A program made the position numbers and the translations under genes. The notes below the pieces were generated by a model. The model saw only the letters and a program-made list of their open reading frames with translations. It did not search any database and was not told the DNA's origin. Below are positions 26,804-35,379 of a stretch of DNA of 64,000 nucleotides, piece after piece; position 1 is the first letter of the stretch, and every line of letters starts with the position of its first letter. This DNA is from Mycolicibacterium komossense (lineage in GTDB: Bacteria; Actinomycetota; Actinomycetes; Mycobacteriales; Mycobacteriaceae): NCBI RefSeq assembly GCF_025822605.1, contig NZ_JACKTY010000051.1, forward strand, positions 62,001 through 126,000. Reading direction: 5' to 3'.

Positions 26804-28108
26804 CTACACCAGGAGTCGATTCACCCGTCGGCGCAGCAGGTTCCGGCGGACCGGCCAGACCGTCACCGCGTAGATCCGCCCGGCCAAGCCGCGCGGACAC
26901 AAGGTGGCTTGCTGATGCACGTCACTGCCGCCGTTCTCGCGTGCACTGACCCGGATATCGAGCCAGGCGTCGCCGGGTAACCGACCCCGATCCCGCAGGC
27001 GCACAGAGCAATTGGTATCAGTGGACTGGACGTGCCAACGCCCGTCGTCCGATCGGGCGGCGGCTGCGAAGACCTGCTCCGGACCGGTCGACGTGGTGGC
27101 CGACACCGTGTCGGTGAGCACGACTTCGCCGGACCAGGCCGGGTCGGTCGGCAGCGCTCCGGCCGGGGTGGGCGAATCCCAGGTCGGGCTGAACTGGCCG
27201 CGGTTGTGCTGATCCAGGGCCAGTTCGACCGACTCGCGGTAGGGCGTGAGACCGTCGGGCGGAGCCGCGATCACCGTGTCGATATCGTGCTCGTCGGCCA
27301 CCGCATCGACGTGCAGAGACTCCACCAGCGGCCGGGCCAGACCTGCCGGGATCGGCGTCACCAGGCCCACCCACCAGCTCGCGATGGTCGGTGTCAGGAA
27401 CGGCAGGACCAGAATGCGACGCCGGCGCAACCCCGCGACGTTGGCGTAGATCTGCATCATGTCGCCGTACTCCATCACGTCCGGTCCGCCGATATCCCAG
27501 GTCCGCGACTCGGGCACCGCGGCGGTCGCCGCCTCGGCCAGATAATGCAGCACATCACGGACCGCGATCGGCTGGATCTTGTTGTGCACCCACTTCGGTG
27601 TGGTCATCACGGGCAATCGATCGGTGAGATGGCGGATCATCTCGAACGACGCCGAGCCGGAGCCGATGACCACGCCGGCCTGCAGAACGATCGTCTCGAT
27701 ACCCGAGTCGATGAGGATGTCGCCCACCGCGGTACGCGACTGCAGATGCCGCGAGAGCTCGACCCCCGACGGATGCAGGCCGGACAGATAGACGATCCGG
27801 CCGACAGCGGCCCTCTTCGCAGCGATCACCACGTTGTTGGCGGCGTCCCGTTCTGCGGCGACGAAATCGTCCGAGGTACCCATCGCGTGCGCCAGGTAGA
27901 AGACCACATCGCAATCGTCGAACGCGGTGGTCAGGGAGTCAGGGTCGGTGAGGTCGCCCCGGGCCACCTCGACGTCGTCACGCCAGGGGACATCCGACAA
28001 CTTGTCCGGGGTCCGTGCCATCGCCCGGACCTCGTGCCCGCGAGCAAGCAACTCCGGGATCAACCGGCTACCGATATACCCGGTTGAACCGGTGACAAGA
28101 CAGCGCAT
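26804..28108 (-). CDS. NAD(P)-binding SDR-type protein with C-terminal DUF2867 domain
   Basis: 434 residues from ATG 28108. MRCLVTGSTGYIGSRLIPELL is a Rossmann TGxxGxxG motif of atypical SDRs. LSGLHPSGVELSRHLQSR follows as the core strand-helix, and residues beyond about 300 form the DUF2867 domain. Converges with purF (9 bp between). Enzymatic role unknown; relatives are called nucleoside-diphosphate-sugar epimerases. Confidence 0.8.
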   Translation of the reverse strand: MRCLVTGSTGYIGSRLIPELLARGHEVRAMARTPDKLSDVPWRDDVEVARGDLTDPDSLTTAFDDCDVVFYLAHAMGTSDDFVAAERDAANNVVIAAKRAAVGRIVYLSGLHPSGVELSRHLQSRTAVGDILIDSGIETIVLQAGVVIGSGSASFEMIRHLTDRLPVMTTPKWVHNKIQPIAVRDVLHYLAEAATAAVPESRTWDIGGPDVMEYGDMMQIYANVAGLRRRRILVLPFLTPTIASWWVGLVTPIPAGLARPLVESLHVDAVADEHDIDTVIAAPPDGLTPYRESVELALDQHNRGQFSPTWDSPTPAGALPTDPAWSGEVVLTDTVSATTSTGPEQVFAAAARSDDGRWHVQSTDTNCSVRLRDRGRLPGDAWLDIRVSARENGGSDVHQQATLCPRGLAGRIYAVTVWPVRRNLLRRRVNRLLV

Positions 28109-28238
28109 GGTGCACGTGTTCACCGAAGGGGTCCGGCGCAAACCATCTGCGGTCCGGGGCCTGCCGTGCCCCGGAGACGGCCGTCATCTGGGGGTGTAAT
28201 CCTCGGTCCGGTGGGGAACAGCACAGTGGGAAAATGTG

Positions 28239-28376
28239 GTGAGCAAAATCACAAGAAAGCGAGGGGCGGCCATGGTTGAGCAGGGTGACTCAGAACACAT
28301 GACGATCGGCAGGAAACCTCCAGCGCGTCGGGGTCGCCCTGCGGATACCGGCGTGAAGCCTGGCCCGGTAGATTGA
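28239..28376 (+). CDS. Possible small basic protein upstream of purM
   Basis: A 45-residue frame from GTG 28239, or 34 residues from ATG 28272, which is preceded by GAGGGGC. It is rich in Arg, Lys and Pro (TIGRKPPARRGRPADTG) and ends 6 bp before the purM ATG. I do not recognise the family. The good ribosome-binding site and tight spacing to purM favour translation, but it may be only leader sequence. Confidence 0.35.
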   Translation: MSKITRKRGAAMVEQGDSEHMTIGRKPPARRGRPADTGVKPGPVD

Positions 28377-28382
28377 GGCCCG

Positions 28383-29468
28383 ATGACCGATCGCGCTGAA
28401 GACCCACCCTTGTCCCACGCCATCTCCTATGCGTCAGCTGGGGTGGACATCGAAGCCGGCGATCGCGCCGTCGAACTTTTCAAACCGCTGGCAATGAAGG
28501 CAACCCGGCCTGAGGTGCGCGGCGGTCTCGGAGGGTTCGCCGGCCTGTTCGCCCTCAGAAGCGGCTATCGAGAGCCGCTGTTGGCTGCCTCGACTGACGG
28601 TGTCGGCACCAAACTGGCCGTTGCCCAAGCCATGGACAAGCACGACACCGTCGGGCTCGACCTGGTCGCGATGGTGGTCGACGACCTGGTGGTGTGCGGT
28701 GCCGAGCCGCTGTTCCTGCAGGACTACATCGCCGTGGGGCGTACGGTCCCCGAGCGGGTCCAGGCCATCGTGGCCGGCATCGCCGACGGATGCGTACAGG
28801 CCGGTTGCGCGCTTCTGGGCGGCGAGACCGCCGAGCATCCCGGACTGATGGAACCCGATCACTACGACCTCTCCGCAACCGGCATCGGCGTCGTCGAGGC
28901 CGATAACGTACTCGGGCCAGAACGCGTTCGCCCAGGTGACGTCATCATCGCGATGGGCTCATCCGGCCTGCATTCCAACGGCTACTCCCTGGCCCGCAAG
29001 GTGCTGCTCGAGATCGACCGGATGGACCTGGCAGGCCATGTCGAGGAATTCGGCCGCACGCTGGGGGAAGAGTTGTTGGAGCCCACCCGCATCTATGCCA
29101 AGGACTGTTTGGCGCTGGCCGCCGAAACACAGGTCCGGACGTTCTGCCACGTCACCGGCGGTGGTTTGGCGGGCAACCTGGAGCGCGTCATGCCGCCGGG
29201 GCTCACCGCCGAACTGGAACGCGGCACGTGGACACCGGCGCCGGTGTTCGGTCTGATCGCCCAACGCGGCCGTATCGAGCGTGCCGAAATGGAGAAGACG
29301 TTCAACATGGGCGTCGGAATGGTTGCCGTCGTCGCGCCGGAGGACACCGACCGCGCGCTGGCCATCCTGACCGCCCGTCACCTGAGTAGCTGGACCCTCG
29401 GCACCGTGAAGAAGGGCAGCAAGGACACGCCGCGCGCAACGTTGGTGGGGAGGCACCCGAGGTTCTAG
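28383..29468 (+). CDS. purM: AIR synthetase (phosphoribosylformylglycinamidine cyclo-ligase)
   Basis: 361 residues from ATG. It closes FGAM to AIR with ATP. The start SYASAGVDIEAGDRAVELF is the family N-terminus, followed by the GGFAGLFAL and STDGVGTKL motifs, VCGAEPLFLQDYIA, and LGGETAEHPG. Length and order of motifs are normal. Its partner genes purF and purL lie upstream on the same strand. Confidence 0.97.
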   Translation: MTDRAEDPPLSHAISYASAGVDIEAGDRAVELFKPLAMKATRPEVRGGLGGFAGLFALRSGYREPLLAASTDGVGTKLAVAQAMDKHDTVGLDLVAMVVDDLVVCGAEPLFLQDYIAVGRTVPERVQAIVAGIADGCVQAGCALLGGETAEHPGLMEPDHYDLSATGIGVVEADNVLGPERVRPGDVIIAMGSSGLHSNGYSLARKVLLEIDRMDLAGHVEEFGRTLGEELLEPTRIYAKDCLALAAETQVRTFCHVTGGGLAGNLERVMPPGLTAELERGTWTPAPVFGLIAQRGRIERAEMEKTFNMGVGMVAVVAPEDTDRALAILTARHLSSWTLGTVKKGSKDTPRATLVGRHPRF

Positions 29469-29484
29469 TGACCTCGGGATCGTC

Positions 29485-29664
29485 TTAGCGTCGCCAGCTG
29501 TCCTGGTCTCGCCACGAATCGTCTACCTCTTCAAGGTCGTCAGGTTCGCTCGCAGGCGAACCCGCCAACTCCTCCTGGAGCCGACTGAAGTCGGTCTGCG
29601 GGGAGCTATATTTCAGCTCTCGAGCAACCTTGGTCTGCTTTGCCTTAGCCCGGCCGCGGCCCAT
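29485..29664 (-). CDS. DUF3073 small protein
   Basis: 59 residues from ATG 29664; the in-frame start at 29700 is unlikely. MGRGRAKAKQTKVARELKY at the N-terminus followed by an acidic C-terminus (PDDLEEVDDSWRDQD) is the hallmark of actinobacterial DUF3073 (Rv0810c). Convergent with purM. Basic head and acidic tail suggest a nucleic-acid-associated protein, which is inference only. Confidence 0.9.
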   Translation of the reverse strand: MGRGRAKAKQTKVARELKYSSPQTDFSRLQEELAGSPASEPDDLEEVDDSWRDQDSWRR

Positions 29665-29802
29665 GGGGGAACCCCCTCGCGCAATAACGGAGCGGCCCAA
29701 CGAGCAGGCGGCTCCGATCTGTGTGTGTTTATTGTCCTGCGATTACTTTACCTGGCCCCGACGCCGAGCGCTGGCAGGCCCGGCGGCGGTGAACATCACA
29801 GG

Positions 29803-30888
29803 TCATCTCTCGAGCCCCCGCAGCCGATCGATGGCGACGCGTCCAGCGCCTGCGACATCCGTCGGCGGCAGTGATTCGACATCCATCACCGCTGCGACCT
29901 GCACGTTTCCGCCAGTCGTCAGTTCGGTGTCGGCAGGCAGTGTGCGTTTGACCAACGCCAGCGCCACGGGGCCGAGATCGACATGGTCCACGATGGTGCC
30001 GAGTCGGCCGACGGCACGCCCACCGGCGAGCAGCGGATCGCCGGTGGCCGGGCGGTCCTCCGAGCCGTCCAAATGGACCAGAACCAGCATCCGGGGCGGC
30101 TTGCCCAGATTGTGCACGCGCGCCACGGTTTCCTGGCCGCGGTAGCAACCCTTGTCGAGATGAACGGCCCGACCGATCCAGCCGACCTCGTGTGGAATGG
30201 TGCGATCGTCGGTGTCGACGCCCAGCCGGGGCCGTAACGCGGCCACCCGTTGCGCCTCGTAGGCCCAGACACCGGCCCGCCGGACTCCCGCTGCCTCCAG
30301 CCGGTCGAGCCAGGAACCTGTGGCGTCCCGCGGGACGACGAGGTCGAGCTCGATGACGCTGTTCTCGCCAGTGGGCATCCGGCGCAGGAACCCGCCCCCG
30401 GGCACCGCCACGGCGGTGGATTCGTCGGGCAACGCGGAGACGCCGAGCACCTGCAGCACCGCTGGATCGGCCAAGCGTGGGCCCAGCAGCGACAACACCG
30501 CGAGATCTGCGGCGGCCGGGGTCGCCTTCGCCCAGAACACCATCTTCTGCAGGTAGGCCAGCAGGGGCTCTCCGCGCCACGGCTCGGTGTCCAGGTAGGT
30601 GACGCCGGCCAACTCGGTCTGAATCCAGTGATCCTCCACCCGGCCCTGGCCGTCGAGGCTCAGGTTCTCGGTGGTGGCGCCGTCGGGAAGGGCAGCGACG
30701 TGCTGGCTGGAAATGCTGTGCAGCCAGCTCAGCCGCTCCGGCCCGGTGAGCTCGAGGACGGCGCGATGCGAGCGGTCGACCACGACGGCGTCGGTCAGCG
30801 CTGCCCGCTGCTCACCGAGGGGATCGCCGTAGTGCCAGATGGCACCGGCGTCGGGGCCGGTCGACGGGGCGGTAACTGCGACTGTCAC
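29803..30888 (-). CDS. ygfZ: YgfZ/GcvT-family folate-binding protein
   Basis: 361 residues. The diagnostic KGCYRGQE motif (KGCYxGQE of YgfZ) is present, as is the N-terminal SWLHSISSQHVAALPDG folate-binding region of GcvT-like proteins. YgfZ acts with tetrahydrofolate in maintenance of certain Fe-S enzymes. Corresponds to Rv0811c, divergent from pabC with about 68 bp between, a conserved arrangement. Confidence 0.93.
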   Translation of the reverse strand: MTVAVTAPSTGPDAGAIWHYGDPLGEQRAALTDAVVVDRSHRAVLELTGPERLSWLHSISSQHVAALPDGATTENLSLDGQGRVEDHWIQTELAGVTYLDTEPWRGEPLLAYLQKMVFWAKATPAAADLAVLSLLGPRLADPAVLQVLGVSALPDESTAVAVPGGGFLRRMPTGENSVIELDLVVPRDATGSWLDRLEAAGVRRAGVWAYEAQRVAALRPRLGVDTDDRTIPHEVGWIGRAVHLDKGCYRGQETVARVHNLGKPPRMLVLVHLDGSEDRPATGDPLLAGGRAVGRLGTIVDHVDLGPVALALVKRTLPADTELTTGGNVQVAAVMDVESLPPTDVAGAGRVAIDRLRGLER

Positions 30889-30956
30889 AACGCAACACTA
30901 CGGTCCAGCGACTCGCGTTATTCCCCGCGACTGCGCCGCCACTACGCTGTGTGCCC

Positions 30957-31832
30957 ATGGCAGTGGTGGTCACGCTCGACGGCGGGTCCGTAGACGCCCA
31001 CTCGCCGCTGCTCTACGCCGATGATCTGGCGGCCGTGCGCGGCGATGGCGTCTTCGAAACCCTCCTGGTCCGGGCCGGCGGGCCCTGTCTGGTCGAAGCG
31101 CACCTGGCCCGTCTGACGCACTCCGCGAAACTCCTGGAGCTGCCCGAACCCGATCTGGCCGCCTGGCGGAACGCGATCGACGTCGCCGCCCGGGAGTGGA
31201 CCGCACAGACCGGAGCCGAGGGCGCGCTTCGGCTGGTCTATACCCGTGGCCGGGAGAGCGGCTCCCCGCCTACCTCCTACATCACCGTCAACCCGTTGGC
31301 AGAGCGGGTTGCGGTGGCCCGGCGCGAGGGCGTGTCGGCGATCTCGCTCGAGCGCGGGCTGCCCGCCGTGGGGTCGGACGCCATGCCGTGGCTGCTCGCC
31401 GGCGCCAAGACGTTGTCCTACGCGGTCAACATGGCCGCGCTGCGCCACGCCGCGCATCAGGGTGCCGACGATGTCCTGTTCGTCAGCTCGGACGGGTTCC
31501 TGTTGGAAGGCCCGCGCTCGACGGTGGTGATCGCCGTCAGCGGAGAGGCAGGTGAGTCCTCGGTCTGCCTGCGCACGCCGCCGCCGTGGTACCCGATCCT
31601 GCGTGGCACCACCCAGCAGGCGCTGTTCGAGGTGGCTCGCGACAAGGGCTACGACTGTGACTACCGGGCTCTGCGACCTGCGGATCTCCTTTCCGCGCAG
31701 GGTGTTTGGCTCATCTCGGCGATCACTCTCGGGGCCAGGGTGCACACTCTCGACGGCAGGCCGCTGCGGCCGGCACCGATTGCCGCCGAGTTCGCCGGCC
31801 TCGTCGACGCCGCGATTCTCAGTGATCGCTGA
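30957..31832 (+). CDS. pabC: Aminodeoxychorismate lyase / branched-chain-type aminotransferase (class IV)
   Basis: 291 residues from ATG 30957. Class IV PLP fold: ADDLAAVRGDGVFETLLV at the start, the PLP lysine in LAGAKTLSYAVNM, and DGFLLEGPRSTVVIA near the phosphate site. Rv0812, to which this corresponds, is annotated as 4-amino-4-deoxychorismate lyase of folate synthesis; D-amino-acid transaminase activity is the alternative in this family. Confidence 0.88.
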   Translation: MAVVVTLDGGSVDAHSPLLYADDLAAVRGDGVFETLLVRAGGPCLVEAHLARLTHSAKLLELPEPDLAAWRNAIDVAAREWTAQTGAEGALRLVYTRGRESGSPPTSYITVNPLAERVAVARREGVSAISLERGLPAVGSDAMPWLLAGAKTLSYAVNMAALRHAAHQGADDVLFVSSDGFLLEGPRSTVVIAVSGEAGESSVCLRTPPPWYPILRGTTQQALFEVARDKGYDCDYRALRPADLLSAQGVWLISAITLGARVHTLDGRPLRPAPIAAEFAGLVDAAILSDR

Positions 31833-31885
31833 CTGCGAAAAACAGTTGTCGAGCCGCGAGGACCCGAGTACGGTCGGCGGTACAC

Positions 31886-32054
31886 AGGAGAGGAGGTGGT
31901 CCGCGAAATTGATAGCTTCATGGACATGTGAGGTGGCTGCCCGCTAGCAGCACCAGGCGAGGAAATCACCTGCGCGCGCTGGCGAATTTCCTGCAGCCAC
32001 CCGACCCCCGAGCCCCCGGCCCGTCCAACCTGGGAACCAACGGCTCGGGGGTCG
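31886..32054 (+). ncRNA. Candidate structured RNA with an 11-codon ORF, downstream of pabC
   Basis: Downstream of pabC, AGGAGAGGAG (886-895 within 31.8 kb) precedes a GTG at 31896 that opens an 11-codon frame ending at 31931. The stop runs straight into hairpin 1 (GGT and GCTGC at 31932-31940 pairing with GCAGC and ACC at 31947-31954). Hairpin 2 follows (AGGAAAT 31960-31966, ATTTCCT 31986-31992), then a 13-bp perfect hairpin at 32002-32054. No rightward gene begins within 560 bp, so a simple attenuator is unlikely. Could be a 3' UTR RNA or an independent sRNA. Confidence 0.4.
32002..32054 (+). terminator. 13-bp perfect GC-rich hairpin
   Basis: CGACCCCCGAGCC (32002-32014) pairs perfectly with GGCTCGGGGGTCG (32042-32054) around a 27-nt loop. 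It ends the structured segment after pabC and lies 24 bp from the 3' end of the leftward lipoprotein gene, so it could terminate transcription from either side. No U tract. Confidence 0.55.
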
Positions 32055-32077
32055 TCCCATGTCTGGGGTCTTGACTT

Positions 32078-32452
32078 TCAGTGGCCTGGGGGAGCGGGCG
32101 CCAACGACGCGCACGCCTCCATCGCCGATTGCCAGGTGCTCTCGTCGACCCCGGGCGGAGCCGGCGGCGTGCCGTGCTCACCGGCCGGTACATCAGAGGG
32201 CGGCGGACCGCCAGGACCGCCAGGACCACCGGGGCCGCCGGGCCCGCCGCCTGGACCACCGGGACCACCGTCGGGCGGAGCCGGAACCCCGTTGTCCGAC
32301 ATGCATTGGGTGAACGCCTCGTGGCCCGCCGGCGCCGATCCCGACGGGGTGGCTGATGCGGCGGGTGGATCGGATGAGCAGCCCACCACCCCGCCGATCA
32401 ACGCTGCGGCGGCAGCTGCGGTCACGACGGCAAAGCGGAAATTGTGCGGCAA
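32078..32452 (-). CDS. Small lipoprotein with Gly-Pro repeat insert
   Basis: 124 residues from a TTG start at 32452 that has a good GAGGAG six bases upstream. A lipobox ends the signal peptide (AALIGGVVGCSS). The mature chain carries CMSDNGVPAP, a run of GGPGGPGGP-type repeats, and EACASLAP. The same FxxC...HGV...W...ACASLAP frame recurs in the lipoprotein at 35084-35356, so the two are paralogues bracketing the ABC transporter. Function unknown. Confidence 0.75.
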   Translation of the reverse strand: MPHNFRFAVVTAAAAAALIGGVVGCSSDPPAASATPSGSAPAGHEAFTQCMSDNGVPAPPDGGPGGPGGGPGGPGGPGGPGGPPPSDVPAGEHGTPPAPPGVDESTWQSAMEACASLAPAPPGH

Positions 32453-32616
32453 TTCGAACTCCTCGGTGGGGCGGTTGATCGTCGGAGTCGACAGTAGAAA
32501 CAGCTGATGAGCGCGGGTTATCGATCCGATATCAGCCCGCTGTGAGGTGTGCGCCCGCCTGCCCGACCATTAGCGCGCTGTGCGCCGATATCTGGCGTTG
32601 CCACCTCGGGTGCGCG

Positions 32617-33480
32617 ATGATGCCGCGCATGCGTATCACCTCGATGTCGAGTCTTGTGGCTGCCGGTCTGATCGTTCTCGCGGGCTGTGCCCCGGCCGAC
32701 GAGAAACCTGCGGCCACCGGCTCGTCGGGACCGCAGTGCGACAAGGCGTCTCTGTCCACGCTGTCTGCCGGTACCTTCACCTTCGGCACCGACCAGCCCG
32801 CGTACCCGCCCTGGTTCGTCGACGACGCCCCGGCCAACGGCAAGGGCTATGAGTCGGCAGTGGCGTACGCAGTCGCCGACAAACTCGGCTACAAGGGTGA
32901 CGCGGTCACGTGGGTGCGAGTGCCCTTCAACGCGGCGATCGCGCCGGGACCCAAGACATTCGACGCCAACCTCAACGAGTTCTCCATCACCGACGAACGT
33001 AGACAGGCCGTCGACTTCTCCTCCCCGTACTACGACGTCACCCAGGCCTTGGTGACCGTGAAATCGTCGCCGGCGGCGGCGGTGAAGACGCTGGCCGGGC
33101 TGAAATCGCTGAAGCTGGGGGCGCAAGTCGGCACCACCAGCTACACCGCGGCGCAGGCCGTCGGCGCCAGTGCACCCATCGCCGTGTACAACAACAACGA
33201 CGATGCCAAAGCGGCGCTGACCAACGGACAGATCGACGCGCTGGTGTTGGACCTGCCCACCGCGTTCGAGGTGGAGAGTGAACTCACCGACGGCCTCATC
33301 GTGGGTCAATTGCCAACGGGTACAGACAAACCCGAGCAATTCGGCATCGTGCTCGACAAGGGCAGCCCGCTGACCATCTGCGTGTCGAAAGCCGTCGACG
33401 AGTTGGCCGCCGACGGCACCCTGGCGAAACTGCAGCAGCAGTGGCTCGCCGAAGCCGGTGCCGCGCCGGTCCTTAAGTGA
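32617..33480 (+). CDS. Amino-acid-type ABC transporter substrate-binding lipoprotein
   Basis: About 287 residues from ATG 32617 (32620 and 32629 are also possible). Lipobox LIVLAGCAP anchors it to the outer face of the membrane. The body is a SBP_bac_3 fold: FTFGTDQPAYPPWF, FDANLNEFSITDERRQAVDFS, and IDALVLDLPTAFEV. These are signatures of polar amino-acid binding proteins; the exact ligand is unknown. Its TGA overlaps the permease GTG, so the three-gene cassette is one operon. Confidence 0.9.
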   Translation: MMPRMRITSMSSLVAAGLIVLAGCAPADEKPAATGSSGPQCDKASLSTLSAGTFTFGTDQPAYPPWFVDDAPANGKGYESAVAYAVADKLGYKGDAVTWVRVPFNAAIAPGPKTFDANLNEFSITDERRQAVDFSSPYYDVTQALVTVKSSPAAAVKTLAGLKSLKLGAQVGTTSYTAAQAVGASAPIAVYNNNDDAKAALTNGQIDALVLDLPTAFEVESELTDGLIVGQLPTGTDKPEQFGIVLDKGSPLTICVSKAVDELAADGTLAKLQQQWLAEAGAAPVLK

Positions 33481-34304
33481 CAGCACTCGCCGCCGAACGT
33501 CTGGCCTACCGGCGCTCCCGGGCCCGGCGCTCCACGTTGGTAGCGATGGCCTCCACTGTCGTCTTCGCGGCGGTGGTGGCCTTCGCGACGATGTCATCGC
33601 CGGGGTGGCCGCGCGTACGGGACTCGTTCTTCAACGTACGCATCGGGTGGGAGAGCCTGCCGGCCCTGCTGGACGGGCTGTGGCTCAACGTCCGGGTGTT
33701 GGTGGTGTGCCAGGTGCTGATCCTGATCGTCGGGCTGGCGCTGGCGGCGGCGCGGTCCCTGCGGGGGCCGGTCTGGTTCCCGGTGCGGGCGTTGGCCATC
33801 GGGTACGTCGATCTGTTTCGCGGCCTGCCGCTGCTGATCTGCCTCTATCTCGTCGGGTTCGGGTTGCCGGGGCTGCGCCTGTCCGGGGTGCCCAACAATC
33901 CGGTGCTGCTCGGCGGCCTGGCCTTGGTGCTCGTCTACTCGGCTTACGTCGCCGAGGTGTTTCGGGCAGGTATTGAATCCGTGCATCCGTCTCAGCTCGC
34001 GGCGGCGAAATCACTTGGCCTGAACTACCGGCGGACACTGCAACTCGTGGTGCTGCCACAGGCCGCCCGCCGGGTCACGCCGGCATTGCTGAACGATTTC
34101 GTCGCGCTGCAGAAGGACTGTGGGCTGATCTCGGTGCTGGGCGCCGTCGACGCCGTGCGCGCCGCACAGATCCAAGCCGCCAGCAGCTACAACTTCACCC
34201 CGTACGTCGTGGCCGGGTTGCTGTTCATCGCGCTGGCGGTGCCGTCGGCTCGGCTCGCCGACTGGGTGGCCCGCCGGTCGGCGACGCGGCAGGGCGCGCT
34301 GTGA
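33477..34304 (+). CDS. Amino-acid ABC transporter permease (HisM/GlnP type)
   Basis: 275 residues from GTG. About six membrane helices; the conserved loop SLGLNYRRTLQLVVLPQAARRVTPAL is the EAA motif that docks on the ATPase, and GLWLNVRVLVV opens the transmembrane domain. YVDLFRGLPLLI is typical of the polar amino-acid permease family. Overlaps the binding-protein gene by 4 bp and the ATPase gene by 4 bp. Confidence 0.93.
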   Translation: MTALAAERLAYRRSRARRSTLVAMASTVVFAAVVAFATMSSPGWPRVRDSFFNVRIGWESLPALLDGLWLNVRVLVVCQVLILIVGLALAAARSLRGPVWFPVRALAIGYVDLFRGLPLLICLYLVGFGLPGLRLSGVPNNPVLLGGLALVLVYSAYVAEVFRAGIESVHPSQLAAAKSLGLNYRRTLQLVVLPQAARRVTPALLNDFVALQKDCGLISVLGAVDAVRAAQIQAASSYNFTPYVVAGLLFIALAVPSARLADWVARRSATRQGAL

Positions 34305-35083
34305 GGGCGTCCGAAGCAGCGCCGGAAACAGCATCGGGAACGCCGGTGCTGTCCGTCCGCGGACTGGTCAAGGCCTACGGAGAGCGGCGGGTGCTCGACG
34401 GGATAGACCTCGATATCGCCGAGCATCAGGTTGTCGTGCTGATCGGTGCGTCCGGGTCGGGCAAGTCCACACTGCTGCGCTGCGCCGACCTGCTCGAGGA
34501 GATCGACGACGGCCAGATCTTTCTCGACGGGCGCGATATCAGCGATCCGCGCGTCGACGGCGATGTCGAACGCCAGGCAATGGGCATGGTGTTCCAGTCT
34601 TTCAACCTGTTCCCGCATATGACCGTGCTCGGCAATGTCACGTTGGCGCCGCGCGTCGTGCACGGGGTGAACCGGCGCGACGCGGCAGAGCGTGGCCGGG
34701 ACCTGCTGGCCCGCGTCGGGTTATCCGACAAGGCCGACGCCTATCCGGACAAACTGTCGGGCGGCCAGCAGCAGCGGGTCGCCATCGCGCGTGCGCTGGC
34801 CTACGACCCCCGGTTGTTGCTCCTCGACGAGATCACCAGCGCGCTCGACCCCGAGCTGGTCGGTGAGGTGCTCGCCCTGGTCAGGGAACTCGCCGAGGCC
34901 GGCCGCACGATCGTCATGGCCACGCACGAGATGGGATTCGCCCGCCAGGTCGCCAGCACGGTCGCGTTCCTCGACGGTGGTCGCATCATCGAGTCCGGGC
35001 CGCCCGAGCAGGTCCTCGTCGCACCGACGCACGAGCGCACCCGACAGTTCCTGCGCCGCGTCACTGACGCGGGGCGCGCCTAG
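34301..35083 (+). CDS. Amino-acid ABC transporter ATPase (GlnQ/HisP type)
   Basis: 260 residues from GTG. Walker A is GASGSGKST, the signature LSGGQQQRV, Walker B LLLLDEITSALDPE, and the switch His is in MATHEMGFA. The family powers uptake of polar amino acids. Its stop abuts the 3' end of the convergent lipoprotein gene with no spare base. Confidence 0.95.
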   Translation: MRASEAAPETASGTPVLSVRGLVKAYGERRVLDGIDLDIAEHQVVVLIGASGSGKSTLLRCADLLEEIDDGQIFLDGRDISDPRVDGDVERQAMGMVFQSFNLFPHMTVLGNVTLAPRVVHGVNRRDAAERGRDLLARVGLSDKADAYPDKLSGGQQQRVAIARALAYDPRLLLLDEITSALDPELVGEVLALVRELAEAGRTIVMATHEMGFARQVASTVAFLDGGRIIESGPPEQVLVAPTHERTRQFLRRVTDAGRA

Positions 35084-35356
35084 TCAGGGCGTCGCGGGTC
35101 CAGGGCCGGGACCCGGCGCGAGGGATGCGCAGGCCTGCCTGGCGGAATCCCAGGTGGCCTGGTCGACGCCGGATTCGCCCGCGGGTTCGGCGACGCCGTG
35201 TTCGGACAGGCAATGCGCGAAGGCGCCGTGTTCCGCAGTGGCTGGTGCGCTGCTGCTCGGATTGGGTTCAGGTGCGGGTGCCGGAGATCCGCAGCCGACC
35301 GCACCGCTGAGCAGCACGCCTCCGATGAGGACGCGTGCGGGCACGCGAAAAGTCAC
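35084..35356 (-). CDS. Small lipoprotein, paralogue of 32078-32452
   Basis: 90 residues from GTG 35356, preceded by AGGAG. Lipobox GAVGCGSP. The mature part AFAHCLSEHGVAEP and QATWDSARQACASLAP aligns with the earlier lipoprotein but lacks its Gly-Pro repeat. Convergent with the ABC ATPase, ending at the adjacent base. The two conserved Cys could form a disulfide. Confidence 0.75.
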   Translation of the reverse strand: MTFRVPARVLIGGVLLSGAVGCGSPAPAPEPNPSSSAPATAEHGAFAHCLSEHGVAEPAGESGVDQATWDSARQACASLAPGPGPGPATP

Positions 35357-35379
35357 AGTTCTCCTGGGGAAGGGGTGGG

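Noticed and set aside
31896..32000. UGA in the short ORF after pabC as a selenocysteine codon (Met-Sec-Gly-Gly-Cys) with the next hairpin as SECIS
   Set aside because: The hairpin begins immediately at the stop, lacks the usual GU-tipped loop and spacing of a bacterial SECIS, and read-through yields no recognisable domain.
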